Of a DNA stretch of 64,000 bases, positions 32,852-44,647 are shown in pieces. Positions within the stretch are counted from its first letter, which is position 1, and every line of letters begins with the position of its first letter. Origin of the DNA: Pseudocercospora fijiensis CIRAD86 (lineage: Eukaryota; Ascomycota; Dothideomycetes; Mycosphaerellales; Mycosphaerellaceae); NCBI RefSeq assembly GCF_000340215.1, contig NW_006921532.1, positions 2,459,337 through 2,523,336 of the forward strand, given 5' to 3'. Under the pieces are notes generated by a model. The model saw only the letters and a program-made list of their open reading frames with translations. It was not told the origin of the DNA and ran no database searches. A program made the translations under genes and the position numbers.

Positions 32852-33838
32852 TCACACCCGGAGTCGGTCGTGGACCATAGAAGGACGGTTTCGGCTGTAA
32901 ACTTTGGCAAAACAACGAAGCCAGGCCTTGGACACAACACTTGAGGCTGCTGAATTCTCTGGGCTCTCAAGAGTTCGAAAACTTGCTCTAGTCTCGCCAC
33001 CATCCTCGGATAAAAATCCCATATGATTATCTTTCACGATGTGTTGGGGATATGCTTTCATGAAGTCTTTGACGTGGCCCCACAGACTTGGTACAGTCTT
33101 TTTCAGCTCGTTTATCGAAATCACAAATCCGTATTTCTTTCCATTCTCCGCCATTAAGCGGAAAGGGTCGTAGTCGATGTCGCAGAAAAGCTGTATAGAC
33201 GGCTCAACTCTCCAATACCATTCATACTCCAGAACGAGTGGATGCTGGTAAAAGAAGCCCGATTGGTAGCGGCACATGTGCCTATATGAAGCTGAATCGC
33301 CATATGTGAGGTCTGCCATTTGTTTCCTTGCTTCTTGTGCTTTGGTCTGGTTGATGAAAGCTGGAAAGCCCCAGTGTTCCGAATGTATTCTGCCAAATTT
33401 TGCTCGGCCTGATGTAAATGCTGTCGCAATTGTTTTGAATTCTTCCGTGAACTCTTCGTCATTTAAGAAGACCCAGTCGTAGTTCCAATTGCGATTGAAA
33501 CGATCTTCTACATCTCGAATGCTGTGCAGCATTCCAGAAAGCTCGCTATTCCGCACGAGCGAAACGAACGTGGCATTCATGCGCTCACGCCCAGAGCTAG
33601 ATTGAAGGATGAATTGTTCTGTCGGCTTTGGCGATGTTGGTTCGTTTCGTGGAAGTTCGCTAAGCGAATCTTGCGTATCTTTCGCTCTTGCTGTCCATGT
33701 ACTGACTATGACACTCGACTCGCGCGCACTTTCGTACGTCGATGACCACGCTAATGATATGTATGTCTGGAAAATGCAGAATGCTATAGTGAACAGCAGC
33801 AGGGCACGAAGCGCGGATCGTTGCGGGCAAATGTTCAT
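32852..33838 (-). pseudogene. C-terminally truncated GT15 alpha-1,2-mannosyltransferase (Kre2/Mnt1/Ktr type)
   Basis: From ATG 33838 the frame encodes 328 residues; a further in-frame ATG upstream (33943) would precede the membrane anchor by 35 residues. A type II signal-anchor (A-L-R-A-L-L-L-F-T-I-A-F-C-I-F) is followed by a clear GT15 domain: N-A-T-F-V-S-L-V-R-N-S-E-L, N-Y-D-W-V-F-L-N-D-E-E-F, H-W-G-F-P, Y-R-H-M-C-R-Y-Q-S-G-F-F and Y-W-R-V-E-P-S. Similarity stops at F-L-S-E-D-G-G-E. Normal members continue about 90 residues with N-F-E-I and the F-Y-Y-E-R-W-G-D-A-P-V-H-S block, whose His is a metal ligand in yeast Kre2 as I recall. That block is absent in all three minus-strand frames, so the enzyme is probably dead. 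Golgi location is family knowledge. A truncated but expressed protein remains possible. Confidence 0.72.
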
Positions 33839-34451
33839 GTTGGTTGTGGAGTTGTTGCAAGTCTTGGAAGAGTCGCCAAGTACAATAGCAGGACCAGACG
33901 TAGTCTGCCCGCAGCTCAGGATACCACTTTCGCTGCCATGCAAAAGAGTTTGGAGATTGTGTCTCGCGTCTCGACGGGATGTGATCTGAGCTCAAGCTCT
34001 CGGTCCAGATTCCATGGATGCATTATGAGGCTTGCCTCGCTAGGCAGTCATACCGTGGCCGAAGCCAGCTCGAGCTGTACCTTTCATCCTTTTGGCGAGA
34101 AATTATGACTGCAGAGTACGATGCGCGACGTCGAATTCGCTGTCGATACTGCATGAACATTGTCGAGATCATCGTGGGCTTTCATGTCCTGGCATCGATT
34201 CATTCGCCGGTCGCATGTTGTGCTTCCATCTGATTTTGCAGAAGAAGTGGACGGCCATGATATCCACGATGCTCTGGATGTTGTGCGCGAAGATATTCGA
34301 CAAGAGTTTTCAGCTTGCCGCCAAGCATTCAGCCAGGTGTTGTCTCCCCGAGCCTCAAGGTTCGCAGCAGAAGCTGTCGTATGCATTGAATTCGCTAATG
34401 GCACATTAACAGCACAGTGAGCGCACACTCTTTTTCGACAATTCGCTCAAC
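33839..34451. promoter_or_regulatory. Divergent region between the GT15 remnant and STT3
   Basis: About 610 bp between the two start codons. Short frames on both strands show no similarity. It should contain the STT3 promoter; no specific factor site is recognised. Confidence 0.4.
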
Positions 34452-36918
34452 ATGGCCGTCGCCGACTCTGCGTCGCCAGTCCCGGGCGCAGACTTCTTTT
34501 TCAAGGGCGAGTCTGGCCGCAACACCAGAGGCCTCCTTCGTCTCATCATCCTCTGCACCATTGCAGCAGCTGCCATCGCCGCGCGACTGTTCTCCGTCAT
34601 CAGATTCGAATCCATCATTCACGAATGTCAGTCTCTCTTCGAGGGTGGAAGTGAGAGGACCAAGGCTGAAGCTGACACCTCGCGCAGTCGATCCATGGTT
34701 CAACTTTCGAGCAACGAAATACCTCATAGCCAATGGTTTCTATAAATTCTGGGATTGGTTTGACGACCGTAAGAGAGAAGGCATATCAGAAGACCGGACA
34801 ACAGGCTGATTGAGATGATCCAGGAACATGGCACCCTCTTGGACGTGTCACAGGTGGCACGCTCTACCCAGGCCTCATGGTGACCTCCGGCGTCATTTAC
34901 CATGTCCTTCGATTCCTTACCCTACCCGTCGATATCCGCAACATCTGTGTGCTTCTTGCACCAGCCTTCTCCGGCCTCACGGCCTTCGCCAGCTACCTTC
35001 TTACCGCCGAGATGAGTGACAGTCCATCTGCCGGTCTGCTCGCAGCCGCCTTCATGGCTATCGCGCCAGGATACATCAGCAGGAGTGTAGCTGGATCATA
35101 TGATAACGAGGCCATCGCCATCTTCCTTCTCGTATTCACTTTCTATCTGTGGATCAAGGCAGTGAAGGTGGGAAGCATTATGTGGGGAGGTCTCTGCGCA
35201 CTTTTCTACGGATACATGGTCAGCGCATGGGGAGGTTACGTCTTCATCACGAATCTGCTCCCACTGCATGCTTTCGTGCTGATCTGTATGGGCCGCTTCA
35301 GCCCTCGTCTGTACGTCAGCTACACCACCTGGTACGCCCTTGGAACCTTAGCCAGCATGCAGATTCCATTCGTCGGATTCTTGCCGGTGAGAAGCAGCGA
35401 CCACATGGCAGCTCTAGGTGTCTTCGGCCTCGTCCAGCTGGTCGGCATTGCTGAGTGGATTCGACCTCAGCTGAAGTCTCAGCAATTCCAGACCCTGCTC
35501 CTGACCTCGGTCCTGGTCATCTTCCTGGTTGCTTTTGGTGGTCTTGTCCTACTCACTGTCTCTGGAGTCATCGCGCCGTGGAGTGGACGATTCTACTCAC
35601 TTTGGGACACTGGATACGCCAAGATTCACATTCCAATCATTGCCTCCGTCTCTGAGCATCAACCCACTGCATGGCCAGCATTCTTCTTCGACCTGAACTT
35701 GTTGATCTGGCTTTTCCCCGCCGGCGTGTACATGTGCTTCCGTAACCTCAAGGACGAGCATGTATTCGTGGTCATCTACGCTGTGCTCGCCAGCTACTTC
35801 GCTGGAGTCATGGTACGTCTCATGTTGACCTTGACCCCAATTGTTTGCGTCGCTGCTGCAATGGCACTCAGCCAAATACTGGACAATTTCCTTGTAGCCA
35901 AGCAGCCAACCGAACCCTCCTCAGCTCAGTCGAATGGAAGCGCGAAGGGACCATCTGATTCCAAGGACAAACTCTCGTCTATCGTACCAGAGTCGCTTCG
36001 TTCCACGAAGTCGCCGCTCGTTGGAATCTACAGCTACCTTTCGAAATCGCTCATCACAGGTGCCATCACCTGCTACCTACTGCTATTCGTACTTCACTGC
36101 ACATGGGTAACTTCGAACGCCTACTCCTCGCCATCAGTGGTGCTCGCCTCACGTTTGCCTGATGGCAGTCAACACATCATTGATGACTACCGCGAGGCAT
36201 ACTACTGGCTGCGACAAAACACCGAGCCGACCGCCAAGGTTATGAGTTGGTGGGATTACGGATACCAGATCGGTGGAATGGCAGACAGACCAACGCTTGT
36301 CGACAACAACACCTGGAACAACACTCACATTGCTACTGTCGGAAAAGCAATGTCGAGTCGGGAGGAAGTTTCGTACCCGATCATGAAGCAGCATGAAGTT
36401 GACTATGTCCTTGTTGTCTTTGGTGGTCTCCTTGGCTACTCCGGTGATGACATGAACAAGTTTCTGTGGATGGTCAGAATTGCTGAAGGTAATTAGCAAC
36501 CAAGTTTTAGAATGCATTGCGAGCACCTCACTTACAACACCTTGCAGGTATCTGGCCAGACGAAGTCAAAGAGCGCGACTTCTTCACAGCTCGCGGAGAG
36601 TACCGCGTGGATGATGAAGCCACTCCAACCATGCGCAACTCGCTCATGTACAAGATGAGCTACTACAACTACAACACTCTTTTCCCTGCCGGTCAGGCCA
36701 CCGACCGAGTACGAAACTCGAAGCTACCAGCCGCTGGGCCAGAGCTTTCTACACTTGAGGAAGCATTTACCAGCGAGAACTGGATCATCAGAATTTACAA
36801 GGTGAAAGATTATGACAACCTTGGCCGTACGCACCAGGATGCGACGAGCTTTGAGAAGGGCAACAAACGAAAGAAGGCAGGCAAGCGTAGAGGAGCCCGC
36901 GTGCTTCGCGTTGACTAG
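34452..36918 (+). CDS. STT3: STT3, catalytic subunit of oligosaccharyltransferase
   Basis: Four exons: 34452-34626, 34688-34768, 34824-36488 and 36548-36918 (introns 61, 55 and 59 bp), giving 763 residues. The protein is polytopic. Exon 2 carries [10 protein letters not shown], with the first-loop acidic residue that binds metal. Exon 3 has [12 protein letters not shown] (the second acidic motif), [15 protein letters not shown] and, after the last membrane segment, the W-W-D-Y-G motif (about 559-563) that recognises the +2 residue of the sequon. It continues with [10 protein letters not shown]. The C-terminus is a luminal domain with a basic K-R-K-K-A-G-K-R-R tail. It transfers the dolichol-linked glycan to Asn-X-Ser/Thr in the ER lumen. 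Every exon join restores a conserved motif. Confidence 0.97.
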
Positions 36919-37868
36919 ATGTAAACCAGAAGCCGCCAGTATGTCTAAAAAACAACAGCTCAACAAAAGTTGGGGCTCCTTCGGGCTTATTGTAGTATAA
37001 CTAGACTAATTCACGGCCTTGTAAGAAGGGTCCTTCCGAAAGACAGGCACTTCAGAAGTGCGAGCAGAGACCACAGTAGCCCTGGTATTTCACATCTCAG
37101 TCAAAAGGTACAAGGATGAAGACGGAAAAACAGGAGGCCATGACGATCATTTCAGTCCAATCGGCGGCAGCTCACGTGTAGTAAGTAGGTGAATGCATCT
37201 CCCGCAAGACGCCTTCCCTCCCTCCAGCACGATGGTGACTCTGATCCCAGCTCACAAACAACGCGGTGATTCAACGACCGCATCTAAATACCCTCCAATG
37301 CAACCATCTATAATTGAAAAGTCGCGTCGCTGCTGGCGGAAGAGAAGTTGACCGTACGAACAGCACAAATTCAGGGATACTCGATACGACAACAAGCGGA
37401 GCCGCAGAGAGCTTCTGAGCTTGGGGAGGAATGGTGTGAGATTTAAGCTTCCTGGGCGAGATCACTGTGGGCATCCATCATCGTCGTCAACGACAGGTTT
37501 GAGTGATTCTCTAGATGCCCGAGCATCAGTTCTGGATGAAGGAGAAGGACTAAATGAAGCAGGTAATGATCTATGTTGCAAAAGATCCTTGAGCGTTAGA
37601 GACGATGAAAACACGAACCAGAGGCCGCTTGTTGTCAGTAACTCGCCCACACTGCTTTAGTCTCGCCGGATACTTCAACTTGTGCGTCTTGATAATCCTC
37701 GTTCTCGTATCCGGCCGTAGCTACGACGAAACTGTCTTCAACCCTCTGTCGCTACTTCGTTCTTCTCGCCATTACCCCTTCAGCGCCATCGCTCAACACC
37801 CACCTCACCACACCCTGATACTGACATGTCCGCCCTCATCCCGAGAATCTACAACCAACCTCCCACCA
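36919..37868. other. Convergent 3' region between STT3 and TMA22
   Basis: Holds the 3' ends of the two converging genes. A plus-strand frame from 37605 that overlaps the TMA22 coding region antisense is rich in Leu/Ser/Pro and judged a shadow. No further gene, tRNA or repeat array seen. Confidence 0.5.
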
Positions 37869-38578
37869 TTACGCCCCCTCACCCTTCTTCTTCTTCTTAT
37901 CCTCAATCAACTCAATATTCTCCTCAGGAATCTGATCCTCATAATGCTCCACCAACCAATCAAAAACATCATCACTGACATCCCCTTGCACAGTAATTTC
38001 CTCCCCGCCAGCAGCAGTCTTCGTCACAGAACTCCCCGTCGCGAACTTCTTTCCAAACTCTTTCGCAAGTTTCTTCAGATCCAATCCAAACTGCTCCAGC
38101 CCGGACACCTCGGTGACAAATTTCCGCTTGTTACGTTCGACGCGTTTGATATAGATTTTCGAAGTCGCGCGTTTCTCTGCGTCTCGGGCTTCGGCTGCTT
38201 CTGCTTTTGCTGCTTTCTTCTGGGCGTCCTTTTCGGCGCGTTTTTGCGCGTCGACGCTCAGAGTGGAGAGATTGGCGGATAGGGCTTCTTCGGAGTAGAG
38301 TTTGGCGTGGAGGTCTGCGTGGTTCTTTTGGAGCCATTCTTCGCATTTTTTGGTTGTGCCGCCATATTCACAGTACTGGAAAAAACCATTAGTAGGATGA
38401 AGACAGCTGCGTAGGTTGAAATGCGTGTTTGGCTGGGAGGCAACATGCGGAAAGGAGAAGTATGTGACGGTAGCGTGCGGGCAGGCGCCATACCTACTTC
38501 TGGAGGAAGAGTGCAGATTCCACAGTATACTACTGATCGCGGGGGCTTGTTACCTTCAGCGGTCGCCGTGTCTGCCAT
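37869..38578 (-). CDS. TMA22: Translation machinery-associated protein 22 (density-regulated protein, DENR)
   Basis: Exons 38498-38578 and 37869-38375, with a 122-bp intron (GTAGGT...CCAG), give 195 residues. Exon 1 encodes M-A-D-T-A-T-A-E-G ... Y-C-G-I-C-T-L-P-P-E and joins Y-C-E-Y-G-G, forming the N-terminal cysteine-containing zinc-binding motif of DENR. A charged Ala/Lys linker follows. The SUI1/eIF1-like domain comes next (K-I-Y-I-K-R-V-E-R-N-K-R-K-F-V-T, then L-K-K-L-A-K-E-F-G-K-K-F-A-T-G). Length and layout match fungal TMA22. With TMA20 (MCT-1) it promotes release of deacylated tRNA and 40S recycling after termination. TMA20 is not in the window. Confidence 0.95.
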
Positions 38579-38911
38579 GATTGGGAATTGTTGGCAATGG
38601 GAAAGTGATGTAGCTTCAAACGTTGATGGAAGTCGAACGACCCCTCCAAGCGGGGCAAGAGTGCCAGGCTTGGCGTGGAGATGGAAATACAGCCACGCCC
38701 TTTTCACAGACATCTCTTGCAGGCCTCCTGAGGCCGGATGAGCACGTCTAGTACGGTGGAAATCAAAATTTTGACACTCGATGGCACAAAGGTTACGGAT
38801 GATCTGGGACAGAGGTCGAATGACTCTGGCGAGAGGGATATTCGCTATTTGTGGTATCTTGAAACGCTTACATTATCAGGCCTCTGATCAAGCCTCAACC
38901 TCATGAGTATG
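38579..38911. other. Intergenic spacer upstream of TMA22
   Basis: Lies between the TMA22 start and the VPS5 stop, both on the minus strand. No gene or repeat is visible; it is presumably the TMA22 promoter and VPS5 3' flank. Confidence 0.5.
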
Positions 38912-40953
38912 CTATGCCGCCGTCTGTACCTCCTCATTAGCAGTGTCTTGACTTGGTCTTGGGAACTCGTCACTGTCGCAAGCTGTGGTGCCAGAAATGG
39001 TCTGCTCATCGGTGTCAGTGTCCAAGCGAGAGTTGTTTGCCTCGTGCCGTAATGCTGCTTCCGAAGATCTGGGGTCTGGGTCCGCTACAACGCCAGCAGG
39101 CATCAGAGGAGGGCCATCTTCATCACTATCAAGCTGGAGCAGATAAGTCTCCCAGAGTTCAATGAGCTGTGTAAGGGTCAGAAAATTATCGAGAAAGTCG
39201 TGATAGACAGAGCGTACCTCTTTTTGCGCTTCGACAGCACTCTCCAAGAAAGTCTCCACGCCGCTCTTGAAGTCTTCAACCTTCTCACGTTCGAATCGGT
39301 CAAGCTCGGTCCGCATCAACCTTCCCATGTCCTCGAACAGCAGACGGCTAGCGTGCACTCTCCTTTCAGCATCAGCAAGATCCGCTTGCATTTGTCCAAT
39401 TCTATCTTGTTGTGTGCGACCTGCGCGAAGGAGCTTCTCCTGCTGCTTCTTAATTTCCTGAAGCTTAGATTCCGCTGAGTGCCATGAGTGGTATGCCTTT
39501 TGTCGCTGTTCGAAAGCCTTCTTCACGGATCCGATCAGGCGGATGTATTCGTCAATCACAATGCCTAGCGTTAGGATATCCTGCATCGCTTGTCGCTGGT
39601 AAAGCTCCTGGACACGTAATTGCAGATCTCCTAGGGCATCGAGAGGTCCAGAAAGGCTTGGTGAAAGTTCCACGGCTGCAAGATTATGAAGAGAAGCGCT
39701 GAACTCTGCACATGACTCTGCCAGTCCTTTCCGCTGAGCCACGACAGTATCAGTACTCTTTTGCAAAGCCTTCAACTGGGTCTCCAGAGCATCCAAGTAT
39801 ATTCGGCGATCGTGAAACCAGTCATCATGCTCCACAAACTTGCCTCCAGAGCTACCACCAAGACCTATACTTGACATGATGCCTTTCGACTCGCTGCCGC
39901 CCAGCAGAGGATCCTTCCCTGAGTGCTTGATGGCCACATTAAATGATTCGCTTTCCAAGAAAGTCTTGAGATCGCCATCCATCTGAAGGACTGGGTGTGC
40001 AGCAATCTTGTTGACCATACGCTCGAGTGCCATTCGTCTTGATTCGATGAAGTTCGTATCAAATCTGCCGACAGCTTGCTTCTCTGGTGGTGGAGGCACA
40101 ACCACGCCTGGATTTGTGTCGTGCAAGCGCTCGTACAACCACAAAAAGTCCCGATATCTCCTCGTCACTGTCATCGTGGGGTTCATGAATGCTTTGGAGG
40201 TCGTCCTGGTGATGACGCTGTACACAGTGTGGCTACTCGCAGCATTGCCGACCGTGTGTGGGTCCCCCACTGTGATAGAGAATGTCGGCTTGGCTGCCTG
40301 TTCGACGGGCTGCGAAGGCTGTGTCGGTCTTGCGCGTCCATCGAAAGAAGTCGGCTGGACCGGAGGCGGTATTCGTGGGCCACCATTGAGCGAGGAGTCG
40401 TCGATTACATCCGCGCTCCAACTTGAAACAGCTGAGGCAGCAGTGGACGGCGTGGAATTGATGGGCTGTCTTGTCCTTGAAGCTGGCTCTTTCACCGGAG
40501 GTGTTGGGGCACTTGGCTCTTCTGATGGTTCTATGCCCAGAGGACCCAATGGGCCCATAGAATCATCGAGGCTTTCGAGAGTGGTGGATTGTGTGAGATT
40601 GACATGGCCGCGGCCTCTACGGGTCTTGCTAGGTGCTGGTCTGACGCCGGCTGCGATATTAGGAGTTGACTTGGAGAGGTTCGCGGGAGCTGGCGATTCT
40701 GCTGGAAGCTTGTGAGCGAGTGAATATCGTCCATGTGTTCTGCGACTTACGAGTTGGTGATGATGGAGCCTCTTCAGCTTGCTTGGCTAGGTTGTGGTTG
40801 GAGTGTGACCGCGAAGGCACATCTAGATACCATATTAGTCTATTTGCCAAACACTCTGCAATACCTGTCTCGTAACTAACCGTCCCAAGGCGAACCCCCT
40901 TCATCCATTGCCGCGATGTGCCACGGATCTGAAGGAGTACTCTCGAATGCCAT
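38912..40953 (-). CDS. VPS5: Sorting nexin Vps5, retromer SNX-BAR subunit
   Basis: Minus-strand exons are 40881-40953, 40751-40822 and 38912-40701 (introns 58 and 49 bp), giving 644 residues. The N-terminal exons encode M-A-F-E-S-T-P-S-D-P-W and D-V-P-S-R-S-H-S-N, joined to a disordered Pro/Ser-rich region. The PX domain (about 186-305) has Y-S-V-I-T-R-T-T, R-R-Y-R-D-F-L-W-L-Y and the P-P-P-P-E-K followed by R-R-x-x-L-E-R phosphoinositide-binding arrangement. The BAR domain (about 330-560) is a long helical region (Y-H-S-W-H-S-A-E-S-K-L, E-R-E-K-V-E-D-F-K). It is a membrane-tubulating partner of Vps17 on endosomes, retrieving cargo to the Golgi. The second acceptor is CAGCAG, so one residue (Pro-Glu versus Gln) can vary. 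Divergent from the F-box-like gene. Confidence 0.94.
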
Positions 40954-41543
40954 CTTGCGTCCAAGGTTTGACGTACTGCTCGCGGCGTCGCTTCGGAATG
41001 AGCCGAATTATGCAGGCAGTTCGATTTCTCCACTCGTTTCCCTCATTCGCCTTTGCGCGGCTGGACAATTGACTACTGTCGACAGCGATGCAGACCTGGA
41101 CGATATCAGTGTCTGTCGTTCCCTGCGTTCAACTTGGCTTCAGCACGAGCCTGGAACTTTGACTGCGCAGGGAACATTGCTCGGCGACGTTCATGCATGT
41201 CACTTCCAAGCTTTCCGCGGCGATGAAGCAGCATATACCCTGGAACCAAAGCATGGACAACGCACTCCCTCTCATCGTCAATATGGTCATCTGCAATCCT
41301 CCCCTTGATGAATATCTTCTGGTGCTCACTTCGATGGCTTGAGACTCGCAGTAACGACGCTATTTCGTACGGGGACACCGCCGTGGACTGCACAGCCAAC
41401 CGCCATTTGACTCACCAAGTACGAGCAATGGCGGTGCCTAAGGTGGCCGCATGCAGTGAATGCTATGTATGTCTGCCAATGTGTTCAATTTAGTTTCTCT
41501 CTACCACCAACACCCGTTGTGAGCACCCATCGGCTTCCAAGTC
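40954..41543. promoter_or_regulatory. Divergent region, VPS5 / F-box-like gene
   Basis: About 590 bp between start codons. Minor frames are present, none convincing. No factor site recognised. Confidence 0.4.
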
Positions 41544-42746
41544 ATGGCGAAGAAGAAGCGAAGGCCACTGCGAGACCAAGACCCAAAGCTCGCAAGAGAG
41601 CAATCACCAAAATCATCGCGAGAAATCACTATCCTTCGGCCTGCGCACATAGCTCGAAGCAAGCGGCCAGTATTGAGGATCAGTGAGACGCTATCATTCG
41701 AGCACAGCATCACGACACTCGGCGACCGTTTCAATGCCTTGCCGGCGGAACTTCGAGCTCACATCTTCTCCTTGCTGCTGGCCCGACCAGTGAAATGGGA
41801 TGTTGAGCACCAGCCACAGTGTCCAAGACGCCAGTCAGACTATGACATTACGCCCACTATGGGGAACAGCAACCAATGCTCTGCTGCTGCATCTCAAGTC
41901 GAGTGGCGGAAAGGCAACTGCAACATGTTTCAGTCTCCGTGGCGAAGCCAATGGGCCGAAGAGCCGCAGCATCCCTATGTATGCTCAATATGCTACGACC
42001 ATCGTCTTCGTACTGGGCCCACTCCAACACCTAGGACCTTACCATGTCTATGTGCTCGACGGCCGGAGCTTCAACTCCTTCTCGTATGCAAGAAATGGTA
42101 TCAAGAAGCAGGCACAGTACTGTACACGCAAAACACATGGGCTTTCGAAGTAAGTATCCGACTTTCTGATAGTGAAAAGTTGCTAAAACCTTGAAAGGAC
42201 AATACCACGTTCACATCTTTCGTCACCAGCCTGGACCCGGATTGGCGCAAGATGATTTCCAAAGTCAGTCTTATGACCTGGGTCAAGGATCAAGAGCTGT
42301 ACCCTACGACTGCTAGCACTCTGTTTATGGGCTGTCATGGTCTTCCATATGACACCACTTGGGAGAAGTTCTTCCAACGACCCGAGTACACAGGTCCAGG
42401 TATGTGGGCACTACTGCGGACGCTACCAGCACTATCACATCTGGAGCTCGATGCGCTTTTCTTGGCTTCTGCTAGAACAGTCAAGCGCATGCTCAGGCTT
42501 GGTCTACGCAACCTCAAGCAAGTGAAGTTCGTTCGAAGGATGGAGGATGTGGACAATGCATGGAAGTCCGGAACTCCATCTGTCTGGCCAGCATTCTCTG
42601 GGAGAAAGCTGATCGTGGGAGGCTTTGCTGAAGAGGTCGCTCGTGGGATCAAGGGACAGAGGCAACTGAGACTCAAGAAGTTCCGCGCTATCAAGAACTC
42701 TGTCGACGAAATGCAATTTGAGTTCATCAAGCCTCGGGAGGAATAA
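41544..42746 (+). CDS. F-box-like / 2EXR-type protein of unknown function
   Basis: Exons 41544-42149 and 42198-42746, with a 48-bp GT-AG intron, give 384 residues. The N-terminus is very basic (M-A-K-K-K-R-R-P-L-R). Residues about 62-90 contain F-N-A-L-P-A-E-L-R-A-H-I-F-S-L-L-L, which fits the start of an F-box or 2EXR domain. A Cys-containing stretch follows (Y-V-C-S-I-C-Y-D-H, P-C-L-C-A-R), then L-L-L-V-C-K-K-W-Y-Q-E-A and V-L-Y-T-Q-N-T-W-A-F, a pattern shared by a large family of uncharacterised filamentous-fungal proteins (transition to a peripheral structural element after the F-box). The second exon has no known domain. If a true F-box, it would be an SCF ligase substrate receptor; this is not demonstrated. 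Confidence 0.78.
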
Positions 42747-43155
42747 TGTGGGAGGAGTTGCTAGGTGGTGCAGACACCTGTTGAGGCTATATGCGTAGAT
42801 CGGTTCACAAACATGAAGTGTATCTGCTCGAATACAGTCTCAATGCTCATACCCAATGTTCTTGGCCTCGTCACGTCACTGTATTCGCAATTCAAAGTCC
42901 GATACGAAGGATGAACCCGGCTTTGAGCTTGGCCCGTCGCCCGTCACCCGTCGTCAGGAGCCATTTCCTTCCCTCGCCACACGCGCGTGGCAGCAGCGCT
43001 GATGCATCAGCTCATGCAGGCACGTCTGAAATCATGCTTACTATGAAACACTGTGACCATGGCACAGCCGGTAGGATTCGAAGCTTCGTGGAACTGATGT
43101 GCCCTCAGCATTCGAACCCTCACTCATCATCGCGTTGCCCTGATCGATATCCAAC
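42747..43155. other. Intergenic spacer
   Basis: Between the F-box-like gene and the dead dehydrogenase, both on the plus strand. No gene, repeat or RNA visible. Confidence 0.5.
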
Positions 43156-43760
43156 ATGGCAGACGTATTCCCATCGTTGACGAAAGTCTGTGAAAGCAAG
43201 CCGTACAGTGACATCGATTCAACGCGGCCCGAACTGTCTGCGGAAGACAAAATCGTGGCTATCGCCGGAGACGGAGGCGCGATGGGATCAGCAATCGCAA
43301 TTGCCTTTGCGAAAGCAGGCAGTCAAAAGATGGCAGTCATTGGGCGCCGAGAAGGACATCTCCAAGAGACGAGGAAGAAGGTCGTACGCGAAGTTTGCAA
43401 TGCCCACCGGCGACCCTACGAACGCTGACTCTATGTGAGGAGCTTTGGGGAACGTACGGCAAGAGCTTGGAGAAATTGATATTCTAGTCGCGAATAGAGG
43501 ATACTTATCCAGATTCGGGGCTCTTGTTGAAGTAGATGCCAAGGAATGGCGCATGGGGTTCGAGACGAATGTCTTTGGTTTGAACTGGAGCAGGGCGTCC
43601 ATTTCGGTTGCTGCCAGAGATGCTATTGTTGTTGATATCAGTGCCTGTGTGTTGCATTTAGCTGCTATGAAGACTGCTTCTGTCGATGGTACTGACGAGA
43701 GCACAGCAGGCGGAAAACATGTGGGCAATGCAGCAATTTGGGGTCGCCAACCATTTTGCC
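43156..43760 (+). pseudogene. Short-chain dehydrogenase/reductase remnant
   Basis: The first frame from ATG 43156 encodes V-A-I-A-G-D-G-G-A-M-G-S-A-I-A-I-A-F-A-K-A-G, a glycine-rich Rossmann cofactor site, up to about 43380. Similarity then moves to another frame (43390 on), with a stop near 43436, and resumes as L-G-E-I-D-I-L-V-A-N-R-G-Y-L, the SDR N-A-G-like motif with Ala changed to Arg. It continues through F-E-T-N-V-F-G-L-N. Where SDRs have the catalytic Y-x-x-x-K, this copy reads D-G-T-D-E, so both Tyr and Lys are lost. After about 43700 the matching frame shifts again (Q-Q-F-G-V-A-N-H-F) and fades. At least two frameshifts, one stop and lost catalytic residues make this a pseudogene. 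The original substrate is unknown. Confidence 0.85.
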
Positions 43761-44647
43761 GCGTACCGTCACGCAACCCATTGCGTCTCCAGCCTTTGCC
43801 GTGCGTGTCACACTCACCGCACTGGAAATTTCAGCACCCCAGGAAGTCCTCACGCGATGCGGATAGCGACCTCCTCGCATCGTGGGCATTGATGAACACA
43901 ATACTGTACTTGCGCCGTGTCAGTCTCCTCGGCGACCGTGCGACCTTTGCCAGGCCTCTATGGTCAGACCTTCTCAGCCCATGTTGCACGGCGTAGTAGC
44001 CTCATTGTCCCGGTCGAGCCAGCGGCCAGTGTTATTGTATTCGGGTCCCAACAAATTGCGTGGCCAGGGCGATTCTCGAGTCAACGAACCAGCTCAACAT
44101 GCGCACCCCTGGCCTTGTGCCTGTATATGCATCCACTAGTGCAGAGACAAGGAACGCTCCCCACACCAACGACGACGACTTCTCAATCGGGCGAGTGATG
44201 CTTTGGGAAGCCCAGCCGCCAATCTTTGCTTTGAGAAGGACATAATGGCGGAAGACTTTTGGGCAGACGTGCACCGGAGCCGACATACCATATGATGACT
44301 CGCGAGAATCATAATTGCCTGTTCCTGAGAGCAACCGCTAGTCGGAAGGGAGATCCCGCCCGGCGGCAATGCCATTGCCTGCGCAGTGCACGGTGCAGAT
44401 CGCCAGGTTTCAAGTTCTCATCCTTGCTGCAGCCCCTAGGCTCGCTAGCTCGCCAACGAACTTCATCGAACTTCAAAAGGGCGGCAGTCCAGCATTCCTC
44501 TGCTCGCCACTCTCGCTCTGAATTTCATCATTTGCTCACTGCATCGCGCAGCTCACCTTCGTTAACGAAGCTTCGCCAGAACAATCACTTCACGCCAGAC
44601 CTCGCAACATCACAGGTCACCTAATCAACAACACCACTCATATCAAC
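43761..44647. other. Intergenic region with fading dehydrogenase debris
   Basis: The first 150 bp may still be SDR debris. The remainder has no supported gene. The last 200 bp, with C/A-rich leader-like sequence ending CAACACCACTCATATCAAC before ATG 44648, is probably the promoter and 5' leader of the GPI protein. Confidence 0.4.

Noticed and set aside
37605..38282. 225-codon plus-strand frame with hydrophobic runs
   Set aside because: Mostly antisense to TMA22 exon 2; no independent support.
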